Assembly (NCBI GenBank): GCA_002239025.1
Contig: MPNM01000020.1
Location: 1 to 51,307 of the forward strand
Direction: 5' to 3'
DNA length: 51,307 bases
DNA from: Chloroflexi bacterium bin125
GTDB lineage: Bacteria; Chloroflexota; Dehalococcoidia; Bin125
The position numbers and the translations under genes were made by a program. The notes beneath the pieces are model-generated. The model did not search any database. It was not told the DNA's origin and saw only the letters and a program-made list of their open reading frames with translations. Shown here piece after piece: positions 1-7,783 of the stretch; positions within the stretch are counted from its first letter, which is position 1, and the number at the start of each line of letters is the position of its first letter.

Positions 1-864
1 GTGCTGACCGGGTCAATGTGTCGGCATCCGAGAACTCCGAGCCGTGATGAGCGGCCTCCCGACGATCCCGATCGCGCGACACATGTGAATGCGACGCTCA
101 CTCCCCTACAGGACCTCCCGACGCGGCCAGGGAAGGCGCGTACGGCGGAGCGGCCGGGGGTCAGCGAGCGGACCTTGCGTCGCACGCTGGAGTCCGAGCA
201 CCTGAGCTGGCGGATGACCTCGCCCTTGCTGCGCGAGCAGAACGAGCTGAGTGACCAACGACGGTTGGCCAGGGAGGCGCGGCTGGAGTCGCTGGTCGAT
301 CAGGTGCAACAGTTGGAGCGTCGGCTGGGCGAGTTCGAGCAGGTCACCGGGGAGCTGCTGGACGAACCGGGCGAGCGAGTGGCTGCGGCGGCGCAGCATG
401 CGGCAGAGGCCAAGGAGCAGGTAGCGTTGGGTGCTTTGGCGGTGGACAGGCCGGGAACTGCGACGACGGTCGTTGCCCCGCGTCGAGTCAAGGTCTAACC
501 GGAACGGCTTCTCAAGCTGGTCACGGTCGAGCCCGCCGAGGACGACGCGGCGGTCTATCGCGAGGCCTTGCCGCACATCGCCGAGTGGCGGCGGTGTCCC
601 GTCGCGAGGAAGGCTGCGCCCCACACCTATGCCTGGCTGCAGAGCGAGGATGCCGAAGCGCGGATGCTGCAACTGGAGATCGAGCTGATTGTGGAGCGCG
701 AGTTGACCTTGCCGCCGGGCGAGCTGCCTTTGGCTCGGGACCAGCGACGCCGGGAGCTACGGCGACGCAACCAGCGGCTCGGCACGGCGCGTTCGGCATT
801 GCGGCGCAGGCGCTGGCGACGGCGGCTGGTGCGAGGGCTGAGCCTAGGGTTGCTGGGTGGCTGA
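1..864 (+). pseudogene. Unknown charged, coiled-coil-like ORF with one in-frame stop
   Basis: One reading frame runs from the window edge to a TGA at 862-864 and is broken only by a TAA at 496-498. The product is very rich in Arg, Glu, Leu and Ala. A short helix-turn-helix-like stretch (VSERTLRRTLESE) lies near residue 53, followed by a long heptad-like helix. I do not recognise the family. The segment sits between two near-identical direct repeats, which suggests a mobile-element relic. It could also be two short genes, or the tail of a gene that begins outside the window. Confidence 0.35.
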
Positions 865-1010
865 GGACAGGAGACGGCGCCCCGCTCGACCGGTTTGAGA
901 AGGAATCCCTTGGCTTCCGGGGTTTGATGCCGATCGGCCGGCTATCGTCGAGTGAGCCGGGGCCGGGGCGATTTACGCCAGCCGGGTCACTGTGTCGGCA
1001 TGCAAGAACT
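8..1010. repeat. Direct repeat pair of 29 bp bracketing the first kilobase
   Basis: Positions 8-36 and 982-1010 match at 26 of 29 bases in the same orientation; both contain GTGTCGGCAT and end in AGAACT. They enclose the broken coiled-coil ORF. A weaker partial copy of the left part (GCCGGGTCAATGTG) is near 48675, next to another transposase remnant. They may be IS ends or the result of duplication. Confidence 0.55.
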
Positions 1011-1068
1011 TAGCTGCGGATTGAGCAGCGTTGCAATCTTCCCGTTCGATCGGCACATGTCGGAGAAC

Positions 1069-1938
1069 TCATCTCCCTGCCGTTCCTTCAGGTGCGGTGC
1101 GCGACACTCGGACCGAAAGCGAATGGGGCGCCGGCTCAAGCGAGAGCTCCGCCTCTATCGGCCATCCGGCCGCCGCGGTCGACCACTCCGGCATTGTCAC
1201 CGCCATGCCCACCTCGCCGCGAGTCAACTCTTGCAGCCATTGCCAGTCGAGGCCAGCGGCGACCCCTTCCGGCGCATTTACCAGCGGTCCGATGGTGAAG
1301 AGGTCATGGCCCCACCCCAAAATGAGGTTGAAGACTTCTGATACCAACGGATCTCCTCCCTGCGAGGATGCCATTGTGAGAATGGCGGAAGTGGCATTGG
1401 CTTCAATTGGGTCCTGGAACCAGCCGAGCACCGACCCAGTGCGCTCCGCATTCCTTGGCGGCAGGTCGTATCCGGTCACCTGATACGACCACACCTCAGC
1501 CTCACCGAACCAGCGGATTGAATCGTCCAAGCATTGAATCAACGGCGGGACGGCCACCGCCGGGTCCGTAGGTGGTCCTCCGTCGTCAAGCCTGGGTAGA
1601 GCCGCAGGAACCGCCTGCGACCGAGCCCAGCCCGGCGGCGGAGGGTTATCGGGGACATCCGCATACGTAGGGGGATTGACCCCGAGCCCGACCTGGGCAA
1701 AGCCGATTCGCTGTGGTTCTTTGTGGTAAGTCAGCTCCGCCTCTTCAACCTTCCACAGGCGAGATGTCGTCTCTCCGTCAACCCTGGCAGACCATCCCAT
1801 AAGTACCGAACGAGTGCGAAAGGCGCCCCATAGGTAACCATCCAGTTCGTTATCGGATGGATCATCAGGGTCGGGAGCCACACGCTCGGGAGTCGGGATG
1901 AGGCGCCCGAATGCGTCAGCTAACAGCGTTGGATACAT
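1069..1938 (-). CDS. Hypothetical protein, about 289 aa
   Basis: The frame is open to 1992, but the ATG at 1938 has the better ribosome binding site (AAGGGAAGG about 8 bases upstream), so I place the start there. The protein is acidic and soluble, with no signal peptide, membrane segment or motif I can name. It has Pro-rich stretches around residue 110 (PPPPGW) and several Trp residues. The family is unknown. It stands alone on the minus strand, downstream of the small genes at 2203..2469 and 2028..2189, with which it could be cotranscribed. Confidence 0.6.
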   Translation of the reverse strand: MYPTLLADAFGRLIPTPERVAPDPDDPSDNELDGYLWGAFRTRSVLMGWSARVDGETTSRLWKVEEAELTYHKEPQRIGFAQVGLGVNPPTYADVPDNPPPPGWARSQAVPAALPRLDDGGPPTDPAVAVPPLIQCLDDSIRWFGEAEVWSYQVTGYDLPPRNAERTGSVLGWFQDPIEANATSAILTMASSQGGDPLVSEVFNLILGWGHDLFTIGPLVNAPEGVAAGLDWQWLQELTRGEVGMAVTMPEWSTAAAGWPIEAELSLEPAPHSLSVRVSRTAPEGTAGR

Positions 1939-2027
1939 GTTGGGCGCCTTCCCTTGGTCGTTTCTGAGCGGCCCCATCGGCGAGGATCGCACAAGAAGTA
2001 AATGAACTCACGGTGAGGCCGGCTGGT

Positions 2028-2189
2028 TTAGGAACGCGACTGGCCGACCGCCCCGCCGATCAAGCGGACGCTGCCCGCGACGATCACCGAGAACACGAAG
2101 ACGATCAGCACGTGGCAGCCAGACCAGACAAGTCCACGAGCTAGTGCAAACACTGTGGTCGCCCGCAGCCATGTCTCGAATGTGGTCAA
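2028..2189 (-). CDS. Possible small membrane protein, 53 aa
   Basis: A TTG-started frame gives a short product with one strongly hydrophobic segment (HVLIVFVFSVIVAG) flanked by charged ends, as in small single-pass membrane proteins. It lies 13 bases downstream of the 88-aa gene on the same strand. No clear Shine-Dalgarno sequence is visible and another frame (start at 2199) overlaps it, so this is a weak call. Confidence 0.25.
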   Translation of the reverse strand: MTTFETWLRATTVFALARGLVWSGCHVLIVFVFSVIVAGSVRLIGGAVGQSRS

Positions 2190-2202
2190 GCAGGTTCACT
2201 TG

Positions 2203-2469
2203 CTAATCGAGGAGCCCGCGCCGCTTGGCCTCGTCCACCAACTCTTCGTATCCACGCGGATCGTCCTGACTGAGGCCGAGGTCCGCCCGGAGTGCTGCAG
2301 TAATGATCTGCTCGATATGGTCGTCGCGCTCTTGCACTTCCTCGGGCGTGGCGTTGGTGTCCAGGCGGAAGAGATTCATGGCAACCTCTTCCATCTCGTC
2401 GAAGGTGTTCGGACCGTCCTCAGCTGGTTTCCGCCGCTGGAGCATTCGCCTGAGACCCATCGGCGTCAT
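2203..2469 (-). CDS. Small hypothetical protein, 88 aa
   Basis: An acidic, helical protein without signal peptide or membrane segment. The middle part (VQERDDHIEQIITAALRADLGLS) looks like a helical hairpin, and the C-terminus ends in a lysine/arginine-rich helix. I do not recognise the family. The start could also be the second Met, four codons in. The gene lies alone in a stretch otherwise made of decayed DNA. Confidence 0.5.
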   Translation of the reverse strand: MTPMGLRRMLQRRKPAEDGPNTFDEMEEVAMNLFRLDTNATPEEVQERDDHIEQIITAALRADLGLSQDDPRGYEELVDEAKRRGLLD

Positions 2470-2950
2470 CTTCCATTATCTGTCAGACTGTTTCACGGCA
2501 CTATGCGGGATCGTTGCGGCACGTGCAACCATGCCGAGCGACAAACTACAAGACCAACATGGACGTCTCTCGCACCTTGACCGCACCGGACGGTTCCTGC
2601 GCTCCGACGCTAGATATTCCTTTGATCGCTGGTGCTGGGCCTTGCTCTTCGTAGTCAGCATCCGATATTTCATCTTGACAACGCTGGTCAGCCTGGTGCA
2701 GATCGGTCAGCATGGATCACCGAAGGCGATTGAGGTCAAGGCGCCGCAATCCTGGAGATAGAAAGTCGGTTGCGTTCTGATTCCCGACCGCGTAACAGGG
2801 ACACTTGACCCGCACCGCGATTGTCCTCAGGGTGCTGACTGACGCGAGGGCCGCTGATTCCCCGAGTCAACACCCGCTCGATCGCCCGCCGTCCGCCCTC
2901 GCGCTCCAACACTGCCATGTACGAAGTCATCGCCCTGATCGCAATCGCAA
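2470..2950. other. No supported gene
   Basis: Several short frames on both strands are open here, but none has a convincing start, composition or family resemblance. The stretch runs from the start of the 88-aa gene to the IS5-group transposase remnant. Confidence 0.5.
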
Positions 2951-2986
2951 GATGGTCAGCGCGGCGGGCGCAACCGGGCCCGCGAC

Positions 2987-3010
2987 CCCCGTTCGAGCTA
3001 GGGGCAGGCC
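2987..3010 (-). repeat. 24-bp palindromic insert, inverted orientation
   Basis: In the intact relative an Asp codon is followed directly by the Phe-Lys-Gly-Glu codons. Here eight codons (PRSS-stop-GQA) are inserted at that point. Read on the minus strand the insert follows the layout CCTGCCCC, about 10 variable bases, then GGGG, and it matches the insert at 3361-3384 at 20 of 24 positions. Confidence 0.8.
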
Positions 3011-3177
3011 TCCAAGGGTGAGCGCCTCAGTCGCGAGACGCACGCCTCGACCACCGACCCGGAGGCGCGGCTCTACCGCAAGAGCAAGCAGCAAGGCGCG
3101 CAGCTCTGCTATCTCGGCCATGTGCTCAGCGAAACCGGAACGGCCTGGTGGTCGATGGCGATCTGACCGAGGCAGAC

Positions 3178-3200
3178 CCCTGGGCCAGCCAGGGGCAGGC
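3178..3200 (-). repeat. 23-bp palindromic insert, inverted orientation
   Basis: It is inserted after the Asp of the TEAD motif, where the other copies continue directly to GYAER. On the minus strand it reads CCTGCCCC, a variable centre, then GGGG. It is one base short of the 24-bp form, which shifts the frame. Confidence 0.7.
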
Positions 3201-3245
3201 GCCTACGCCGAACGGGACGCCGACCTGTCGATGCTCAAACGCAGC

Positions 3246-3269
3246 AGCCTGTCCCGCACTTGATGCGGG
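3246..3269 (+). repeat. 24-bp palindromic insert
   Basis: Eight extra codons (SLSRT-stop-CG) lie between a Ser and a Val codon, compared with the transposase at 15229..16338, which has Ser-Val adjacent. The arms TCCCGCA and TGCGGGG flank a loop with an in-frame TGA. The transposase copy at 47027..48070 has an insert at the same site. Confidence 0.85.
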
Positions 3270-3360
3270 GTCAGGGGGTCGGGCCAATCTGGGCGCGGAA
3301 CGGGCCAACGGCACGCGCGACTTCGTCTGGGACCTGCGCGCGCTGGGGGTGACGACCTAA

Positions 3361-3384
3361 AACCTGCCCCCAGCTTGAACGGGG
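3361..3384 (+). repeat. 24-bp palindromic insert
   Basis: Eight extra codons (NLPPA-stop-TG) stand before the Val-Ala-Gln-Asn codons of the transposase. The arms are CCTGCCCCC and CGGGGG, with TGA in the loop. The layout is the same as the other inserts. Confidence 0.85.
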
Positions 3385-3827
3385 GTCGCTCAGAACGAAC
3401 AAGGCCGGCGCACCGCGATCGACCGGCGAACGACCAGACCTCCGGGCTACGCGCGGAGTCAGCACCGTCGCAAGATCGTCGAAGAGGTCTTCGGCTCGAT
3501 CAAGACGGTTGGTGCCGGCGGCAAGCTGCACTACCTCGGCCAGGCCCGCAACCAGGCCCGCAACAAGCTCTGGTTCGAGTGACCGCCGCCGCTTGCAACC
3601 TCACCCGCCTCGCCGACATCGAGGCGGCCGCTGCGTAGCTGTACGGCGCGGCCGGGCCTCAAGCATCAGATGCAACACTCGAGATCCCGCCCGTTCACTT
3701 GCTGGACCTGCGCGCGATCTCTGCTTGACGTGCGTCCACTCGTCGGCGATGGCCAGCATGACACCTGCAATCCGTCGTTCAGTAGCCTGCTAGGGAACCA
3801 TCCGATCATCCGCAGCGTCTTGTTGGT

Positions 3828-5720
3828 ATGCGGACACTTACCACTTGGAGCCTCACCCTCGCCACACTGTTTGCGCTATTGGTCACGGTCTCGGCTTGCG
3901 CGAGCGACCAACCGCCCGTCGCACCGACCTCGGCGATGCCCGCAGAGCAATCCACTGACGACAGCGAACCGCGCGACGCTCCCGTTGTCGCCGAGGCTCA
4001 GCCAGAAGCGCCGGATGCAGACTCATCCGCATCCGAAGCGACCGCCGAGCCTCAGTCAATTCCGTCCGACGACCCGACGCGAGTCAGTGGTGTGCAGATC
4101 ATGAGGCTCACGGCGGCTGCCGATCTGTTCCGATGGCCAAGCGACGATTGGCTGCCCGAACGACGTGTCGGACCGCGCACCTTGCTGATGACGGACGGCT
4201 ATCACGAGCTGGTCAACGGGACGATCTGGCTCCGCCTCGATCTCAACAATGACCAAGTGGGGTGGATGCGACTCAGCGACTCGCCGCTGACCCGAGCACA
4301 AGCTCAGCAGCTGCCAGCAGTCGACGCGCCGCCGCTGCCAGCGATCGATTTGACGACCAAGGCTGGAGAGACGGTCACCGTGACGTTGCTCGGCCAGCTG
4401 CCGAATCGCCATCGCGTGGCGCTGCAACCACCAGGCAGCGCGGCTGAGCCAGTGTGGGTCGAGCGTCGAATGTTACCGCGCGACGCCCCGATTGACGCGC
4501 TGCCCACATACGTCGGTCCGCTCTTCGGTGAGTGGTCCGAGACTGAGCGCTTCGCGTCCCCTGCCTTCGTGGTCGTGGCCCAACCCGGCCTCACGCTCTA
4601 CGCGAGACCAGAGGGGCCGCCAATGGACCACGGCGTCGCCTGGGGAGAGTATCCCGTGCTGGGTCGCTCGATAGATGGCGCATGGATTGCACTATTGGTC
4701 GACCAGTTGGTGCCGCCCGTGGTCTGGATACCCCTCGAGCGGGTCGATCTCCCAATCGACCCCAATGACATCCCCATCATGCTCAGCTCCGGCTTTCAGA
4801 TCTTCCAGCTCTCAGACGAGGGCGGTCTCACCACGCTCATCCAATCGGAGGAGCCGGACGCGTGGCGATGGGTCGATGCGGCAACCCTGTTGGTCTTTCG
4901 CTCTGGGTCCGGAACCTCCCTCTTGGATCTCGCCACCGGTGAAGAGCGTTGGGTCACGGAGCACAATGTGTACGACGTTTCACCCGACGGCGCCTACGCC
5001 CTCAGGACGTTCATCCCCGAATCGGACGGCACAGGCGGCGCGAGCAATGACCAACGAGTCATGCTGGTTTCGCTGGAGAACGGCGACACGCAGCAGTTCG
5101 AAGGTGTGTATCGACCCCTGGGGCGCTGCGGCAGCCACGGCGGTCCAGTGACGCTCCTGCGCTGGTCACCCGACTCTCGATGGTTGCTCAGTATGGTTCA
5201 TCCCGATGAGGAGGGCGAGCGGAGTCGCACATTCGCGCTCTCGGTGCTCGGCGTACAGATCGAAATCTTGAAGCCGGACGAAGACCACTATCTGTACGAC
5301 TGGCGCTCGCTCTACGACCTCGAGCAAGCGGGGGTCGAGTTCCGCTACGTCAACAGTGCCGGAGAACAGGTCGAACGCCCATGGTCGGTGGGAATGCTCG
5401 CGGCAAGTGTGCAACCTGAGACGCCGGCGGTGGAACTCCCTGACGGCTGGTGGTCTGGGACGGCGACCAGCGAAGGGCCTTTCACTCTGGCACGCCGTTC
5501 GAGTAGCACAGAAGCGGTTGGCGCTGATGGCTTCGCCACGCTCCCGTCGAATCATGGCGGTTGGAGTCTGAACGAGTTCGGGTTGTTCGACTCCGACGGC
5601 AATCTGCTGCATTCGTTCCGTAGCTTCGGGATTGGCTGTGGAACGCTGGGCAGTCGTGTCGAGCTCTCGCCTGATGGCCGCACGCTCGTCATCGGCACGA
5701 AGTGGCTGAGCTGCGCCTAG
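3828..5720 (+). CDS. Lipoprotein with WD40-like beta-propeller repeats, 630 aa
   Basis: The first 24 residues form a lipoprotein signal peptide: Arg, a hydrophobic core, then a VSAC lipobox with Cys24 as the lipidation site. Residues 25-85 are a Pro/Glu/Asp-rich linker as in many surface lipoproteins. Residues about 95-320 contain SH3-like strands (WLRLDLNNDQVGWM, WVERRMLP). The second half carries repeated PD40-type blades (DVSPDGAYALR, RWSPDSRWLLS, ELSPDGRTLVIG), as in TolB-like propellers. The protein is probably anchored outside the cytoplasmic membrane; its ligand is unknown. The gene stands alone and ends in TAG. Its good codon structure shows that it is intact, unlike its neighbours. 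Confidence 0.8.
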   Translation: MRTLTTWSLTLATLFALLVTVSACASDQPPVAPTSAMPAEQSTDDSEPRDAPVVAEAQPEAPDADSSASEATAEPQSIPSDDPTRVSGVQIMRLTAAADLFRWPSDDWLPERRVGPRTLLMTDGYHELVNGTIWLRLDLNNDQVGWMRLSDSPLTRAQAQQLPAVDAPPLPAIDLTTKAGETVTVTLLGQLPNRHRVALQPPGSAAEPVWVERRMLPRDAPIDALPTYVGPLFGEWSETERFASPAFVVVAQPGLTLYARPEGPPMDHGVAWGEYPVLGRSIDGAWIALLVDQLVPPVVWIPLERVDLPIDPNDIPIMLSSGFQIFQLSDEGGLTTLIQSEEPDAWRWVDAATLLVFRSGSGTSLLDLATGEERWVTEHNVYDVSPDGAYALRTFIPESDGTGGASNDQRVMLVSLENGDTQQFEGVYRPLGRCGSHGGPVTLLRWSPDSRWLLSMVHPDEEGERSRTFALSVLGVQIEILKPDEDHYLYDWRSLYDLEQAGVEFRYVNSAGEQVERPWSVGMLAASVQPETPAVELPDGWWSGTATSEGPFTLARRSSSTEAVGADGFATLPSNHGGWSLNEFGLFDSDGNLLHSFRSFGIGCGTLGSRVELSPDGRTLVIGTKWLSCA

Positions 5721-5801
5721 CGACCGCAATCGCGTGATTGCCCGTCGGGCTAGATTGGACTCGATTGCCCTGCGTTGGGTCTGAGCGCCGTGGGAATGTG
5801 C

Positions 5802-5966
5802 ATGGGTCTGCTTGATCGGGCGAAGCAGCGGGCGGGGTCGCTGATTGGCGATGCCAACGCGCGTGAAGTGAAGCGCCTCTCGGGCGCCACTGAGGCCGTC
5901 ACAGGGTGGGAGCCCACGCTCGAGCGTATGACTGACGACGAGCTGTATATCGCCAGGAATTATTGA
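5802..5966 (+). pseudogene. secA: SecA N-terminal fragment
   Basis: The first 47 or so codons resemble the start of the preprotein translocase ATPase SecA: a short amphipathic lead (MGLLDRAKQ), then NAREVKRL, a helix ending in WEPTLERMTDDEL. In SecA this last motif (usually LSDDEL) leads into the nucleotide-binding domain. Here the match stops at DDEL and a TGA follows seven codons later. The rest of the roughly 900-residue protein is absent. The break coincides with repeats that look like an IS21-type end. A functional secA must exist elsewhere. Confidence 0.6.
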
Positions 5967-6012
5967 CCACTTCGCCAGGGTCGTGACCAGATCGCCAGGC
6001 GCGACACCAGGT
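5951..6012. repeat. Tandem 20-22 bp repeats, probable IS21-family end
   Basis: CGCCAGG occurs at 5951, 5973 and 5993, alternating with TTGACCA, GTGACCA and ACACCAG. Multiple spaced terminal repeats of this size are typical of IS21-family ends. They begin exactly where the secA reading frame is lost. No istA or istB gene follows, so the element itself has been deleted. Confidence 0.45.
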
Positions 6013-6544
6013 CAGCTGCCGGTCAGACGACGATCGCTGCTCCTCTCGGTTGCAGCAATGATCGCGATCCCGGCGACCAACATGGCTCAATGCCTGGCCA
6101 AGCGGCCTACAGACCCTGGTGATCTTGCGACTTGGTGGCTCATTGATCTTGGCGATTTACACTCAGACAGCTGCGCTGGCAACTGCCCCTGACCTGGTCC
6201 CTGCACTGGCTGCTACGGGTGCTGAAAGTGGGGCTGTGGGGCAGGCCGGGCGAGCGCTGACTGCTGAGCACAACGGTGTTGCGATCCCTTCGCGAACCCT
6301 CCACGTCTCTGGATGGTCAAGGCGCAAGGGGGAGAAGAGCGGATGAAGTTCGTCAGCAGGGCAACGCCGGTGACGGGTGAGGCCAGACCCCCTGCCCTGA
6401 GCGGCTGGAAAAACAATGAGGACATCAAGTAGGCCCAGCGTCGGGCCCAATCCCGCCGTCGTTGCAGTTCGAACGCGGAAGATCAGACACGCTGGCTGCG
6501 TAACGTGGCGGCTGGCCAGAGCGCTCATCTTACGCGCCAATCGT
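6013..6544. other. Decayed DNA without a supported gene
   Basis: Short frames are open, including a hydrophobic one at 6119..6346, but none has a convincing start or family match. The stretch lies between an IS-type end and a transposase remnant. Confidence 0.4.
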
Positions 6545-6735
6545 CCCGCCCAAGTCGAATTGCCGCCGACCCCGGGCCTACGACACGCGCCGCTACCGCC
6601 GAGGCACGAGATCGAGCGCCTTTTCGGAAGGCTCAAGCGCTTCCGACGAATCGCCCCCGCTACGACAAACTCGACATCATATCCCTCAGCGGGATCTACT
6701 TCGCGGTGATCCACGACCTGCTGCCATCGATGTGA
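6545..6735 (+). pseudogene. IS5-family (IS427-like) transposase C-terminal remnant
   Basis: Two frames together give the characteristic end of an IS5-family transposase: the Glu region EIERLFGRLKRFRRIA in one frame, then RYDKLDIISLSGIYFAVIHDLL in another. One frameshift separates the pieces, and everything upstream of the last third is missing. Confidence 0.7.
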
Positions 6736-6874
6736 ACAGGGCCTAGCCAGCGGGTCTCGATCAGAGTGTGCACGCACATTCCAGACTTCGACAACGGCGT
6801 CAGCGTCGGGTTGCGAGGGATACGCACCGCGATATTCTGGATATGCAGAGATGCACACCCGCGAGGATGCTGTC

Positions 6875-7147
6875 ATGACCCTCCAACGCCCTGCCGAAGA
6901 AGTCGCCCGCCTCGGCGATGAGATCTACGAACGCGACATTCGCGCCCAGGTCGAAGCCAACCATCACGGCGAATTCGTAGCCATCGACGTGGAGAGCGGC
7001 TCTTGGGGACTCTCCACCGACTTACGGAGCGCGCGCGAGCAACTGCGCTCGCTTCAACCGGACGCGCACGATGTGTGGCTGCTTCGCGTTGGTCACCGCA
7101 CGTTGCATCACATCGGTGGACGGCACCAGCAGGCGACGCAGTTGTGA
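6875..7147 (+). CDS. Small protein paired with an aspartic protease, 90 aa
   Basis: The ATG at 6875 is chosen over the one at 6851 because the family resemblance starts at MTLQRPAEEVARLGDEIYERDI. The central motif HHGEFVAIDVESG is typical of a small family often found beside clan AA proteases or toxin-like genes; its role is not known to me. The stop overlaps the GTG start of the next gene (GTGA), so the two are translationally coupled. The C-terminus (VWLLRVGHRTLHHIGG) is beta-rich. Likely a cytoplasmic partner or antitoxin-like protein, by inference. Confidence 0.7.
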   Translation: MTLQRPAEEVARLGDEIYERDIRAQVEANHHGEFVAIDVESGSWGLSTDLRSAREQLRSLQPDAHDVWLLRVGHRTLHHIGGRHQQATQL

Positions 7148-7518
7148 CGATCACTGGTGTTGTCAACGACAGTCTCGAATCGGTCATCTCGCTCACCGTT
7201 CAGGGACCATCTGGAGAAACGCGGTCTATCAACGCGGTCATCGACACTGGCTTCGGAGGATTCCTCACGTTGCCGCCATTGCTCATCGCGGATCTGAACC
7301 TGCCGTTCGTCGGCTTGGGAAGAGCCACATTGGGCGATGGCAGCGAGGTCGCGTTCCCGTTCTACGACGTCGCCGTGCTCTGGGACGGCAGCGTACGGCT
7401 CGGATTGGCCGATACCGCGGACACAACGCCATTGGTCGGCATGGCGATGTTGCAAAACTACGACTTGCACCTTGAGGTCCGTCATGGCGGCCGTGTGACC
7501 ATTGAGCAGCTGCCGTGA
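7144..7518 (+). CDS. Clan AA aspartic (retropepsin-like) protease, 124 aa
   Basis: The GTG at 7144 overlaps the TGA of the upstream gene. The product has the retropepsin-like active-site motif in VIDTGFGGFLTLP (DTG near residue 37), a Gly-rich strand (LGDGSEVAFPFYDVAVLW) and a second hydrophobic-Gly turn (TPLVGMAMLQNYDLHLEV), as in single-domain aspartic proteases that act as dimers. The length is normal for the family. Together with the preceding small protein it forms a two-gene unit. The substrate is unknown. Confidence 0.8.
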   Translation: MTITGVVNDSLESVISLTVQGPSGETRSINAVIDTGFGGFLTLPPLLIADLNLPFVGLGRATLGDGSEVAFPFYDVAVLWDGSVRLGLADTADTTPLVGMAMLQNYDLHLEVRHGGRVTIEQLP

Positions 7519-7783
7519 TTGCCGCGATCTCGCCTCTTGCCTATCGGACGGAGAGGGAATGGTTGCCATCCCGCCTACAGATAGGCACGAATGACAACGC
7601 GCCTGGCAGATTCTTGTTGGACCATCACATGTTCCTCGGCCTCCATTCCTCCAGGAGAACGCTCCAATGGTCCATTTACTTTGAAAGCAGTTCTCGAAGG
7701 TCGCACCTTGTTGAGCCGCAGTGCGCAAACGGACGGCGTGGCACTTGGAGGTCGTCGCTGCGGGCGGCCGATACCATTTGCTC

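Larger units (their letters stand above)
2951..3638 (+). pseudogene. IS5-group transposase remnant (copy 1)
   Basis: Shifting frames encode the central and C-terminal part of the same DDE transposase seen complete at 15229..16338: HASTTDPEARLYRK, LCYLGHVLSE, RDFVWDLRALGVT, KIVEEVFGSIKTVGAGGK and a final IEAAAA. The N-terminal third is missing. Besides frameshifts, the copy carries four 23-24 bp palindromic inserts absent from one or both of the other copies (2987-3010, 3178-3200, 3246-3269, 3361-3384) and a 12-base tandem duplication near 3542-3565. It is clearly dead. Confidence 0.85.
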
